Below, in pieces: positions 27,024 through 35,908 of a stretch of DNA of 64,000 bases. The notes beneath the pieces were generated by a model. That model searched no databases. It saw only the letters and a program-made list of their open reading frames with translations, and was not told the DNA's origin. Positions within the stretch are counted from its first letter, which is position 1, and the number at the start of each line of letters is the position of its first letter. Origin of the DNA: GH45 sp046704385 (GTDB lineage: Bacteria > Bacteroidota > Bacteroidia > Bacteroidales > SZUA-534); assembly GCA_046704385.1 (NCBI GenBank), contig JBJKSB010000013.1, forward strand, positions 124,001 to 188,000, in the 5' to 3' direction. The position numbers and the translations under genes are program-made.

Positions 27024-27412
27024 GGCTCTGGGTTAAAATTATATGCCCTTTCAGGGCGACTTTGAGTCTGGAGACAGGTTACCCGAGGCGTTCCGCGTGT
27101 CGCCGTAGCTTTAGCGGAGGAGCAGCCATCGGGTTGAAATTATCAGGGCTTTCAGCCCAGGGGCTAAAGATTACAATTGAAGCTCCTCGCAGCAAGCTGA
27201 CGAGGAATCTTCGATTCTTTTATAATTACTTTTTTTGCGTTCGCTTACCCCGCAGCAAGCTGACGGGCAATGCGCTCACAGAATTAGAATTGGCATGTTA
27301 TTCTTCTTTCGCCACAGAGTGGCAGCTTAATTCAACCCAAGGCAGCACCTTGGGTAGATTGTATTATAGAAAATAACGCCCTGAAAGGGCAACGCAATTC
27401 AACCCTGGGCAT
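27024..27412. repeat. Degenerate intergenic repeat element bounded by ~34-bp imperfect inverted repeats
   Basis: The 13-mer GCCCTTTCAGGGC at 27045-27057 recurs inverted as GCCCTGAAAGGGC at 27378-27390, and the similarity extends outward to the words CTGGGTT (left) and AACCCTGGG (right), giving arms of about 34 bases. Inside are further repeat-like words, CAGGGCTTTCAGCCC near 27150 and two direct copies of CGCAGCAAGCTGACG at 27188-27202 and 27251-27265. Words like these are known from many unrelated genomes as short palindromic intergenic repeats. No transposase is encoded; short ORFs across it are not convincing. With flanking sequence the gene-free stretch runs from 26890 to 27768. Confidence 0.6.
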
Positions 27413-27768
27413 AAAAAATGAAAATAAATGAGCGATAGTCGAACCTATTGAAGTTTTTGCCGCCCAGGGCTTTGGGTGACCTGGCCAAAATCGTCGCAAG
27501 TAGTAAAAATTAATTGGAATGGTATGTAAAATTAACTTTAAACCCTCATGATCGCGATAAAATAATACCATACAGATGGTATTGGCAGGACACATTTTTG
27601 CTAAATACAATCATTGTTTATTCTTCAATTAACATTGAAACACCATTGTAACAAAAATTACACTTAACCATAAAGTTAGGCTAATCTGTACGAAACACCC
27701 TCACGCTAAACTTGCACCAGATTTTTGAAACAAGATTTAAAACAATGTTTGAATTTGAAATTTTAATC

Positions 27769-30483
27769 ATGCACAAAAAAAATTTTCTATTAGTAATCTT
27801 TACATTATTACAATTGCTGGTATTTTCGCAAACCGGAACCATAAAAGGAACTCTTACTGAGGAGCAAAATGGCCAGCAGGTTCCTCTTCCTTTTGCTAAT
27901 GTTTACCTGGAAGGAACTACAACCGGGACAACTTCGGACTTTGACGGCAATTTTATATTTAAAGCCCCGGCAGGCACCTATAATCTTATGTGTACTTTCA
28001 TGGGTTACGAACCTTTTAAGAAGGCAATAGAGGTTATTGATGGCAGTGAAATAACTGTAAAAATTGAAATGAAACCCGAAGGTATTGCCATTGAAGGCGT
28101 TGAAGTAACTGCAAAAATGAATCGCGAAAGCGAAATGGCGGCAATGATGGAACAGAAAAAAGCGGTTATTGCTACGCAATCTATTGGAGCCCAGGAACTT
28201 TCGCGAAAAGGGGTAGGCGATGCAGAGGAAGCCGTGACCAAAGTTTCCGGTATTTCGAAACAGGAAGGTGTAAAAAATGTATTCGTTCGCGGGCTTGGCG
28301 ACCGCTACAATTTTACCACCTTAAACGGTTTTCCACTCCCATCGGAAGATCCTGAATATAAAAATATAGCCTTAGATTTTTTTAGTACCGATATTATACA
28401 AAATATTGAAGTTAATAAAGTCTTTTCATCTGATAATTACAGTGATGTTGGCGGGGCTGTAATTAATATTTCATCAAAAGAACTGGTTGGCGACAAAGAA
28501 TTGAATTTTGATGCATCAGCGGGTACCAACACGAGAACCAAAAGTTCCGACTTTCTTAAAAGGGACGGGGTAAACTTCTGGGGCGTGTCAAAAGATATTC
28601 AACCTAACGATAATTATAAAACCGACTACATTTTTGGAAACAGTCTGGACCCTCATCATATTAATTTTCCATTAAACAACAGCTATAGCTTTTCTGCCGG
28701 TAAGAAATACAAAATTGGAAAAAATGACAACCCGGTTTCCTTTTATTTAGTGGGCTCAAATAGTACAAGTTATTCATATACCGAGGAGAAAATATTTGAT
28801 GCAACTAATGATGGCAGCTCTGTTTATAAAGACTATACAGGTAATAAATCTTCGGTGAACATCAACCAATTGGTATTAGGTAATATTAATTTTCTGGTTA
28901 ACAAGAAGCATGATCTCAATTATAATTTTATTATTATTCATGACAATAACCAGTTTGTTGGTGAGTATACCGGTACAAATCCTGACTTTGTATCAAGCCG
29001 TCAGCCTGATGCATATGAAACCCAGGGCTTCATTTCGAGACTTCAGAGTAATGATAATTTATTGATTACGAATCAGGTATTTGATAATATTAAATTAACA
29101 GACAGAACAAAATTATATGCAGGTGTTGCTTACAACAAAGTGATTGGAACAGAACCTGACCGACAGGTAAACCAATTATACAGGTACAGTGACACAGAAT
29201 ATCAGTTTCTGGCAGGTGATGGTGCGCATCTTCGCAATTATCAGAAGTTGAAAGAGAGTGACATGGATTGGAAACTGGGATTGAATTATGCACTACCCGC
29301 GAAATTTGACGGAGATATATCAGCACTGAATTTTGGATACAATGGTCGACGTGTTTATGACGATTTCAATGCAAATGAATATAGTTATGTGCCCCTGTTT
29401 CTTAACGGATATCAAACCTTAGATACTCTATCTTTTGATTCCTGGTATAATCAGAGCAATTATGCAGCCGGTAAATTTTTAGGCTATGTAAGGCCCAGTT
29501 GGTATAAGGTGTGGAAAAACATCAATACTGGTTATGCAAGTGTTGACTATCAATTCAATTCAAAACTGGTTGCAAACGCGGGTATCAAAATAGATGTATT
29601 AGATCTACTGGTTAAATATCATGTAAAAGGAGGTAGTAATAAACCGGATATTCATCTAAATCCATTTTATGTTCTGCCAGGTTTTAACTTAAAATATTCA
29701 TTATCAGAAAAGCAGGCATTCAGGCTGGGCTTAAGCAAAACCTACACGTTGCCCCAATCAAAAGAAATTGTTCCTTATGAATATTTAGGTCCTTCATTTA
29801 TCAATGTGGGTAACCCCGATTTAAAAATTTCAGATAATTACAACGCTGATATAAAATGGGATTACTACCTCAGTTCATCAGAACTTCTGACTGTTACTGC
29901 ATTTTACAAATATATTGTAAATCCAATTGCACGAGCTTACGATGCGAGTGGAGGCAGCTTTTTTACCTACAAAAACATTAGCGACCATGCTATTGCTTCC
30001 GGTGTTGAACTGGAAATGCGCAAAAACATTATTAATAATACAGAGGGTAAAAACAAGTTAAGTACAGGCTTAAATGCATCCTATATATATTCGAATATGA
30101 TTCTTGATGTTCGAAATACGCCTGCAAGAGCATCGCAACTAGAAGGAGCAGCTCCCATATTAGTTAATATCGATTTAACATACAGCTATTCAAACAACGA
30201 TTTTTCACTGAAAAACTCCCTGGTGTTAAATTATTTTAGCGATCGGATTTACACCATTGGAACACAAGGTTATAACGATGTAATAGAAAAGGGAATTCCC
30301 ACCCTGAATTTTATTTCCATTGCAAATTTTAACAATCATTTAAGCATGAAATTAAAGGCAAAAAACATTTTGGACCCTGAGTATAAATGGACACGCGAAG
30401 CTAGTGACGGAAGTGGTAATATGGTGCTGAACAGCTATTATAAAGGTTTGAACCTAAGTGTTGGACTAACATATAAATTCTAA
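27769..30483 (+). CDS. TonB-dependent outer-membrane receptor with carboxypeptidase-like regulatory domain
   Basis: A 904-residue receptor. I chose the ATG at 27769, which gives the signal peptide MHKKNFLLVIFTLLQLLVFS; an earlier ATG at 27712 only adds an unlikely leader. After it come the CarboxypepD_reg domain (to residue ~100), a plug domain (AEEAVTKVSGISKQEGVKN, then VFVRGLGDRYN) and a beta-barrel ending in LSVGLTYKF, with the terminal aromatic residue needed for barrel assembly. Receptors of this size in Bacteroidota import nutrients with TonB energy. It is followed by a lipoprotein gene after 47 bases, a pair that recalls SusC/SusD-type or phosphate-linked units, though the lipoprotein is not SusD-like. 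The substrate is unknown. Confidence 0.88.
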   Translation: MHKKNFLLVIFTLLQLLVFSQTGTIKGTLTEEQNGQQVPLPFANVYLEGTTTGTTSDFDGNFIFKAPAGTYNLMCTFMGYEPFKKAIEVIDGSEITVKIEMKPEGIAIEGVEVTAKMNRESEMAAMMEQKKAVIATQSIGAQELSRKGVGDAEEAVTKVSGISKQEGVKNVFVRGLGDRYNFTTLNGFPLPSEDPEYKNIALDFFSTDIIQNIEVNKVFSSDNYSDVGGAVINISSKELVGDKELNFDASAGTNTRTKSSDFLKRDGVNFWGVSKDIQPNDNYKTDYIFGNSLDPHHINFPLNNSYSFSAGKKYKIGKNDNPVSFYLVGSNSTSYSYTEEKIFDATNDGSSVYKDYTGNKSSVNINQLVLGNINFLVNKKHDLNYNFIIIHDNNQFVGEYTGTNPDFVSSRQPDAYETQGFISRLQSNDNLLITNQVFDNIKLTDRTKLYAGVAYNKVIGTEPDRQVNQLYRYSDTEYQFLAGDGAHLRNYQKLKESDMDWKLGLNYALPAKFDGDISALNFGYNGRRVYDDFNANEYSYVPLFLNGYQTLDTLSFDSWYNQSNYAAGKFLGYVRPSWYKVWKNINTGYASVDYQFNSKLVANAGIKIDVLDLLVKYHVKGGSNKPDIHLNPFYVLPGFNLKYSLSEKQAFRLGLSKTYTLPQSKEIVPYEYLGPSFINVGNPDLKISDNYNADIKWDYYLSSSELLTVTAFYKYIVNPIARAYDASGGSFFTYKNISDHAIASGVELEMRKNIINNTEGKNKLSTGLNASYIYSNMILDVRNTPARASQLEGAAPILVNIDLTYSYSNNDFSLKNSLVLNYFSDRIYTIGTQGYNDVIEKGIPTLNFISIANFNNHLSMKLKAKNILDPEYKWTREASDGSGNMVLNSYYKGLNLSVGLTYKF

Positions 30484-30530
30484 ATATTTAAAAAATTTAA
30501 TAACTATTCTAAATTTTAAACTTTAAAAAA

Positions 30531-31718
30531 ATGAAAAAAACAATTTATTTAATTGGCTTAATGGCATTAGGTTTTGGAGCCATTCTTACATCTTGTAAAA
30601 AAGATCCGGTAACTCCAACTGATGAAGTGGATACTTCTATTGCAAACGGTGAACTTATTGGGAATCTTGATCATGATGCAACTCTTGATGCATCAGTGAC
30701 TTACAAATTAACCGGAACATTTGCTATCTTGGATGGTGCATCTCTTACTATTCCTGCAGGAACCAGAATTGAGGCAAAAGCAGGTTACGATATGTATATT
30801 GCAGTTCTTCAGGGTGGTAAAATTTTCATCAACGGAACTGCTGATGCTCCGGTTGTTATGACGGCTGAAAATGAAGCATCTGCCGAATCAGGTTTCTGGG
30901 GTGGTTTAATCCTTAATGGTAAGGCAAGAATTTCAGGTGCCAGCGGTGTAGCTGTACCAACTGCAACTTGTGAAATGAATACTGAATATATTTATGGTGG
31001 TGATGACGATGCTGATAACTCTGGCTCTATTACTTACTATATCCAAAAATATGCCGGTGCCCGTTCAAGTTCTGATGTTGAACATAATGGTATAACGCTG
31101 GATGCTGTTGGTAGCGGTACTACCATTGAGAATGTATTTGTTTACGAAAATGCGGACGACGGTATCGAGTGTTTTGGTGGTACTGTAAATATCAAAAATG
31201 CATTGGTTGTAAACGAAGACGACGATTGTTTTGACAACACTCAGGGTTATCGTGGAACATGGACAAACATGTACGGTGTTTGGGCCAGCGGTTATACCAG
31301 CACTGAATCTGACCCACGTGGTATTGAATCAGATGGTAACTTTGACGGAAAAACTCCTGATGATATAAATCAAACCGACTTCAAAGTTCAAAACATCACA
31401 ATCGATCTTCGTTTAGCTTACGATACAACCTCACAGGCAACCATGATGCAGGATATCTTTAAAATCCGTCGTGGTGCAAAAGTTAACATCACCAATGCTC
31501 TTGTAAAAGGTTCAGGAGCTGCTCAGGACATTATTGATTGTACTGATAGCAAAGGTGATGCTGCTGCCGGAACTTCAATCAACATTACCAATTCATTGGA
31601 TAATGCATTTACTGGTTCAGAAGCAAAGCCAGGTGTTAATAATGCATCTATTACTGTTGGTGCAGGTAATACCGGTTGTGATAAATCACTTTTCAGCTGG
31701 ACTGGTTACGCCCTTTAA
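30531..31718 (+). CDS. Surface lipoprotein with beta-helix-like repeats
   Basis: A 395-residue lipoprotein: the signal MKKTIYLIGLMALGFGAILTS is followed by the lipidated Cys of SCKKDP. The mature part is rich in Gly, Asn, Asp and short beta strands (FAILDGASLTIPAGTRIEA, GGLILNGKARISG, NAVITVEN-like turns), as in right-handed beta-helix proteins. It contains many acidic patches (GGDDDADNSGS, NEDDDCFDN) that could bind cations. It follows the TonB-dependent receptor directly and precedes a PhoBR-like pair. In Bacteroidota similar receptor-lipoprotein pairs near phosphate regulators are known to me, so a role in capturing phosphate or a phosphorylated polymer is a reasonable guess, not shown by the sequence. 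Confidence 0.72.
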   Translation: MKKTIYLIGLMALGFGAILTSCKKDPVTPTDEVDTSIANGELIGNLDHDATLDASVTYKLTGTFAILDGASLTIPAGTRIEAKAGYDMYIAVLQGGKIFINGTADAPVVMTAENEASAESGFWGGLILNGKARISGASGVAVPTATCEMNTEYIYGGDDDADNSGSITYYIQKYAGARSSSDVEHNGITLDAVGSGTTIENVFVYENADDGIECFGGTVNIKNALVVNEDDDCFDNTQGYRGTWTNMYGVWASGYTSTESDPRGIESDGNFDGKTPDDINQTDFKVQNITIDLRLAYDTTSQATMMQDIFKIRRGAKVNITNALVKGSGAAQDIIDCTDSKGDAAAGTSINITNSLDNAFTGSEAKPGVNNASITVGAGNTGCDKSLFSWTGYAL

Positions 31719-31750
31719 TCTGAGTTTGTTGAGTTAATAAAATTGTATTT

Positions 31751-31827
31751 GAACTGCCCTGATCTGTTTCAAAATCTCGTAATTAGCTGGTTCTAAGTTT
31801 CTTGTTCAAGCATTACCGGGGCAGTTC
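31751..31827 (+). terminator. Long-loop inverted repeat after the lipoprotein gene
   Basis: GAACTGCCC (31751-31759) pairs with GGGCAGTTC (31819-31827) across about 59 bases and is followed by TTTATAATTT. It could end the receptor-lipoprotein transcript or form a structured leader element; the long loop is unusual for an intrinsic terminator. Confidence 0.4.
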
Positions 31828-31886
31828 TTTATAATTTAATCAGGTTAACTTAAGACTTAGTTAACCTTTTTTTTTGTGGGTTAACC

Positions 31887-31894
31887 TACCTTTG
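31887..31894 (+). promoter_or_regulatory. -7 element (TACCTTTG) before the PhoB-like regulator gene
   Basis: Exact TAnnTTTG match, 21 bases before the ATG at 31916. TTAAC words at 31845, 31861 and 31881 and TTAAG at 31850 surround the promoter; 31850 and 31861 are 11 bases apart, as in the repeats before the second PiT gene, which would fit autoregulation. Confidence 0.5.
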
Positions 31895-31915
31895 TCGACA
31901 TATAATTAATTGATT

Positions 31916-32599
31916 ATGGCTGAATCGAAAATTTTAGTGGTAGATGATGAACAGGATTTGTGCTATATCCTGAAATATAATCTGGAAATTAAAGGGTATG
32001 ATGTTAATGTTTCATACTCGGCTGAAGAGGCATTAGAGTTGGATTTAAATAGATACGATCTGATATTGCTTGATGTAATGATGGGAGAAATTTCGGGTTT
32101 TGAAATGCTGGCAGTGATGCGGAATAAAATGAATATTAAAACTCCGGTTATTTTTATTACTGCCATGAGTACCGAGCAAAACATGGTTGACGGATTTAAA
32201 ATTGGTGCCGACGATTATATCAAAAAGCCTTTCTCAATAAATGAAGTGTTGGTGCGGGTTAACGCGGTTATTACCCGATCAAAAATTAGCAGATATAAAA
32301 TGGAATATACAAAAGGATTAAATCTGGATTCGTCACATAAAAGAATATTTATCGATAAAAAACCTATTGATTTTACCCGGACCGAATATGATATCTTTAC
32401 TTTATTATACACTCAACCCGGTAAAGTATATTCCCGTGATGAAATTCTCAAACGCATTTGGACTGATCAGGAATTTATTATGGGGCGTACGGTGGATGTA
32501 AATATAACCCGGATACGCAAGAAGCTAGGCGACTGGGGTAAATGTATCGCCACAAGGTCAGGTTATGGTTATTACTTCGATGAAAGGAAGATAGGATAG
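31916..32599 (+). CDS. OmpR/PhoB-family response regulator
   Basis: A 227-residue regulator from the ATG at 31916 (an upstream TTG at 31910 adds only two residues). The receiver has the acidic pair Asp10-Asp11 (VVDDEQD), phospho-acceptor Asp53 (LLDVMMGEISGFE), FITAMS switch and lysine in YIKKPFS. The C-terminal winged helix is complete (RTEYDIFTLLYTQPGKVYS, then GRTVDVNITRIRKKLG). It pairs with the kinase gene 61 bases downstream. Its likeness to PhoB, and the PiT, receptor and lipoprotein genes nearby, make phosphate limitation the most likely signal, but other envelope stresses are possible. Confidence 0.9.
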   Translation: MAESKILVVDDEQDLCYILKYNLEIKGYDVNVSYSAEEALELDLNRYDLILLDVMMGEISGFEMLAVMRNKMNIKTPVIFITAMSTEQNMVDGFKIGADDYIKKPFSINEVLVRVNAVITRSKISRYKMEYTKGLNLDSSHKRIFIDKKPIDFTRTEYDIFTLLYTQPGKVYSRDEILKRIWTDQEFIMGRTVDVNITRIRKKLGDWGKCIATRSGYGYYFDERKIG

Positions 32600-32660
32600 G
32601 ATTGCATATCATCGTTTTTTTTGCATTTTTGCAAAGAAAAATTTATAACTCATATTTCAT

Positions 32661-34436
32661 ATGGCTAGGTGGGGAAAAGTTTCTAGATACCGAAAGCGAT
32701 TATTCTCTAATTTCATTTTCCTGTTTATTGCGTTTGCCTTAACTTTTGCCGGATTCCAGTATAAGCGTGAGAAATCATACCGGGTTGGTCAGCTTGAAAA
32801 TACCTTGCAAACTTACGCCAATATTGTAAATGATTATTTACAGGCAAACCCTACCGATTCAGCTGTTCCATATCACGAGCTGTCAAATTTAACCTCCTTA
32901 TTTCCAAAAAAGGAACTCCGTATTACGGTAATCAGGAATGATGGTAAAGTGTTATTTGATTCCTTTGTTAAGCAGTATGAACTGATGGAAAATCATTTAC
33001 ACCGACCCGAAGTACAGGAATCACTCCATAAAGCCTATGGCAAAAGTATACGGCATTCAGCTACTACCCAACTCGATTATTATTATTGTGCCATTAATTA
33101 TGGAGCTTATTTTGTACGGGCAGCCCTGCCTTATGATATCCAGGTTGAAAACTATTTAAAGGTCGATTCCTATTTTATATATGTTTTGTTATTGTTTTTT
33201 GTAGTATTTGGCGTGATGCTGATTTACCTGACAGACCGATTTGGGAAGTCCGTTTCAACGTTACAGCATTTCGCCTCCCAGGCTGTTTCAGGCAAAAATA
33301 TTGATATAAAAACCGAATTTCCAAACAACGAACTCGGGTTAGTGGGGAAACAGATTGTTGAGGTATACAACAGTCTGCAAAAAACCCGCAAGGCATTATC
33401 CGATGAGCGCGAAAAATTGTTCAGGCATCTTCAGATATCACACGAAGGCATAGCAGTATTTAACCGTGACAAGCAGCTGGTGCTGGAAAACAGCCATTTT
33501 ATGCAATACCTGAATATTATCTCAGACGAACCGGTTGTTGCCTCCGATAAGGTTTTTGAGATAAGTGAGCTAAAGCCCATTAACGATTTTATTAATGAGA
33601 ATATTAAGAAAAACCGCAACCAGCTAAATGAGCTCACCAGTAACATCATGACCTTGCATAAAAACGGTAAGTATTATATTATACAGGCCATGGTATTTAA
33701 AGACCGGGGGTTTGAAATATCCATCAACGATGTTTCAAAAATTGAAAAAGAAAAAAAGGTGAAGCAGCAAATGACAAGCAATATTGCTCATGAGTTGAAA
33801 ACACCTGTCAGCTCAATCTTAGGCTATATTGAAACCATTTTAGAATCGGATATGGATAAGGAAAAAATGCGGTTTTTCCTGGAGCGATCCCTGTTTCAAA
33901 CGCAACGACTTTCAGCGCTTATCCAGGATATTTCATTATTGAATAAGATTGAAGAGTCATCTGATTTGTTTGGCAAAGAACCGGTAAATATAAAGGATAC
34001 AGTGATGTTGGTAATGGACGATTTGCACATGAAAATTGATGAAAAAAACATCAGTGTGGCTGTCGAAATCCCCAATAAATTAGAAGCAACTGTAAGTAAA
34101 TCCATTTTTTATTCCATTTGGCGAAACCTCACTGAAAACTCGTTGAATTATGCCGGCGAAAATATCGCAATTCGGATAAAAATGTATCACGAAGACGAAA
34201 ATTATCTGTACTTCTCATATGCCGATAATGGAGTGGGTATTCCCGAACAACATCTGGCACGCATTTTTGAACGTTTTTACCGGGTCGACAGCGGCAGGGC
34301 CCGTGCTAATGGTGGTACCGGTCTGGGATTAGCTATTGTTAAAAATGGTGTACTATTCCATAAAGGCGAAATTTCGGTAAAGCTTCCACCCAAAGGGGGT
34401 ATCGAGTTTGTATTTACTATCGCCAAAGAATCGTGA
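32661..34436 (+). CDS. PhoR-like membrane sensor histidine kinase
   Basis: A 591-residue kinase. Membrane segments at residues ~14-32 and ~175-195 flank a ~140-residue periplasmic domain; a HAMP-like region, a PAS domain (residues ~260-370, HEGIAVFNRDKQLVLENSHF) and the catalytic core follow. The HisKA motif MTSNIAHELKTPVSSILGYI puts the phospho-acceptor at His377; ATPase motifs are YADNGVGIPEQHL, FERFYRVD and GGTGLGLAIVKNGV. The layout matches the PhoR-type kinases of Bacteroidota, which are the partners of PhoB-like regulators such as the gene 61 bases upstream. The periplasmic domain has no recognisable ligand motif. Confidence 0.88.
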   Translation: MARWGKVSRYRKRLFSNFIFLFIAFALTFAGFQYKREKSYRVGQLENTLQTYANIVNDYLQANPTDSAVPYHELSNLTSLFPKKELRITVIRNDGKVLFDSFVKQYELMENHLHRPEVQESLHKAYGKSIRHSATTQLDYYYCAINYGAYFVRAALPYDIQVENYLKVDSYFIYVLLLFFVVFGVMLIYLTDRFGKSVSTLQHFASQAVSGKNIDIKTEFPNNELGLVGKQIVEVYNSLQKTRKALSDEREKLFRHLQISHEGIAVFNRDKQLVLENSHFMQYLNIISDEPVVASDKVFEISELKPINDFINENIKKNRNQLNELTSNIMTLHKNGKYYIIQAMVFKDRGFEISINDVSKIEKEKKVKQQMTSNIAHELKTPVSSILGYIETILESDMDKEKMRFFLERSLFQTQRLSALIQDISLLNKIEESSDLFGKEPVNIKDTVMLVMDDLHMKIDEKNISVAVEIPNKLEATVSKSIFYSIWRNLTENSLNYAGENIAIRIKMYHEDENYLYFSYADNGVGIPEQHLARIFERFYRVDSGRARANGGTGLGLAIVKNGVLFHKGEISVKLPPKGGIEFVFTIAKES

Positions 34437-34803
34437 TAATAATCTTTTAATTGATCAATTGTGAAAAACTTCTGTTTTTTTGCCACGAACGCGCCTGAAC
34501 GAATTCATTCGGGCAGGATGCAAGTAATGTCGTATTAAAAAGGTATTTATGATTTATGTATCGCAAAGTTGCCCATTTTTGATAGCTATTTCACATTGAA
34601 AGTTTTTTAATCATTTCTACGTCAGTTCCAAATTTGCGGCTACTGGCTCCTCTCTTTCTCAAAGAGGCGGGGGGAGAGATAAAGAACTAAATCTTCCAGA
34701 AAAAATTACGGGTTTTTCATTCGCACTAATTATTAATTTGTGATTTATCTTTTAAATAATATCTCTTATTTTTATCCTGCTAATAACCTAAAATATAAAT
34801 ACC
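34437..34803 (+). other. 367-base gap before the beta-lactamase gene
   Basis: No gene is visible. A small hairpin CTCTTT-CTC-AAAGAG lies at 34652-34666 inside a pyrimidine/purine-rich stretch flanked by CTCTC and GAGAG, a pattern seen in short dispersed repeats. An imperfect -7 element (TATTTTTA, 34767-34774) precedes the beta-lactamase start by 29 bases. Confidence 0.4.
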
Positions 34804-35622
34804 ATGAGACACACCACTATTGCGAAAAAAAACTATTCTTTGATTTTTTTTGTATTACTGTTAACCCAATTCAATATTACCTTTAGTCAAACCAGTATCG
34901 AAAATGACTTTAAACCCATATTTGATAAGTATGGTGTCGATGGATGTTTTGCAATGTACAATGAATCGAAAAATGAATATATCAGGTATAATGCTGCGCT
35001 ATGTGACACCGGTTATATTCCGGCTTCCACTTTTAAAATTCCCCATTCCGTTATAGCGCTCGAAGAGGGTGTAGTAAAAGACACCACACAGGTTTTTAAA
35101 TGGGATGGCCACGTATGGCCGAATAAACCCTGGAATCAGGATCAGACGCTGGCTACAGCTATCAAATATTCGTGTATTTGGGTTTACTTCGGGTTTGCCG
35201 AAAAGATTGGAATCGCTAAATACTACCAGTATGTTAAAGCATTTAATTATGGTAATATGGACCTGACGGGTCCGCCCACGCGTTTTTGGCTGGCCGGTTC
35301 ATTCCGGATCAGTGCTAACCAGCAGATTGATTTTTTAAGGAAGTTTTACAACTATGAATTACCCGTATCAAAACGCTCCATCGATATCGTAAAAAAAATA
35401 ATCGTATTGGATAAAACTGATAAATGGACCCTGAGTGGGAAAACAGGCGGAGGAAGGTTAGTTGAAGGAGAAAATATTATGTGGCTGGTTGGCTACCTGG
35501 AACGTGGAAACAACGTTTACTATTATGCGTTGAACTTTAAAACTACCGACTTTAATAAAACTGCAAAGGCCAGATATGGTATAGCAAAGGACATCTTTAA
35601 AGAATTGCATTTGATGGAATAA
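34804..35622 (+). CDS. Class D (OXA-type) beta-lactamase
   Basis: A 272-residue secreted serine hydrolase with a signal peptide ending near residue 29. All class D motifs are visible: STFK at 75-78 with the nucleophile Ser75 and the lysine that is normally carboxylated, SCI at 123-125 (the S-x-V box, here with Ile), YGN at 149-151, and KTG at 213-215 (SGKTGGGRL). The size and spacing are those of active OXA enzymes. It would hydrolyse beta-lactams in the periplasm. No regulator or mobile element adjoins it and it looks chromosomal and resident. Its spectrum cannot be told from the sequence; a penicillin-sensing relative (BlaR/MecR sensor domain) is unlikely because no membrane anchor beyond the signal is present. 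Confidence 0.92.
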   Translation: MRHTTIAKKNYSLIFFVLLLTQFNITFSQTSIENDFKPIFDKYGVDGCFAMYNESKNEYIRYNAALCDTGYIPASTFKIPHSVIALEEGVVKDTTQVFKWDGHVWPNKPWNQDQTLATAIKYSCIWVYFGFAEKIGIAKYYQYVKAFNYGNMDLTGPPTRFWLAGSFRISANQQIDFLRKFYNYELPVSKRSIDIVKKIIVLDKTDKWTLSGKTGGGRLVEGENIMWLVGYLERGNNVYYYALNFKTTDFNKTAKARYGIAKDIFKELHLME

Positions 35623-35681
35623 AAATGAAGCAATTCCATCAGCCAGATTATCTAAACAGATAGATATTCAAACCAACCTGC

Positions 35682-35800
35682 TGAGTCATTGCGAGGAGGA
35701 ACGACAGCCTGTTCCGGTAATTTCGGGAAAGCAATCTCTATAGTGAGTCAGAACAACCCTTTACTCAAACAGATCGCTTCGCTTTGCTCGCAATGACTCA
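35682..35800. repeat. 119-bp inverted-repeat element (TGAGTCATTGCGAG ends)
   Basis: A 14-bp perfect inverted repeat, TGAGTCATTGCGAG (35682-35695) and CTCGCAATGACTCA (35787-35800), encloses 91 bases with further words GGAACGACAGCC, AAGCAATCT and CAGATCGCTTCGCTTTG. Elements with TCATTGCGAG ends and an AAGCAATCT core are known as common intergenic repeats in very different bacteria. There is no coding capacity. It lies between the convergent beta-lactamase and amylase genes and could fold into a long hairpin that stops both transcripts. Confidence 0.7.
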
Positions 35801-35908
35801 TAATCTTTGGGACTTGTGCTATTCACTCAGGTATTCATAGTAACAATTATCCCAAACGCAATGTCACTGTGGGCGACGAAGAAGCGTGACAGTCTTTATT
35901 TTAACCTC

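Noticed and set aside
26927..27610. ORFs across the repeat region (26927-27376 plus strand, 27332-27610 minus strand)
   Set aside because: They run through palindromic intergenic repeats, have no recognisable domain and no promoter or start context.
30531..31718. SusD-type glycan-binding lipoprotein after the TonB-dependent receptor
   Set aside because: The protein is beta-rich and repeat-like, with no helical TPR-type SusD features.
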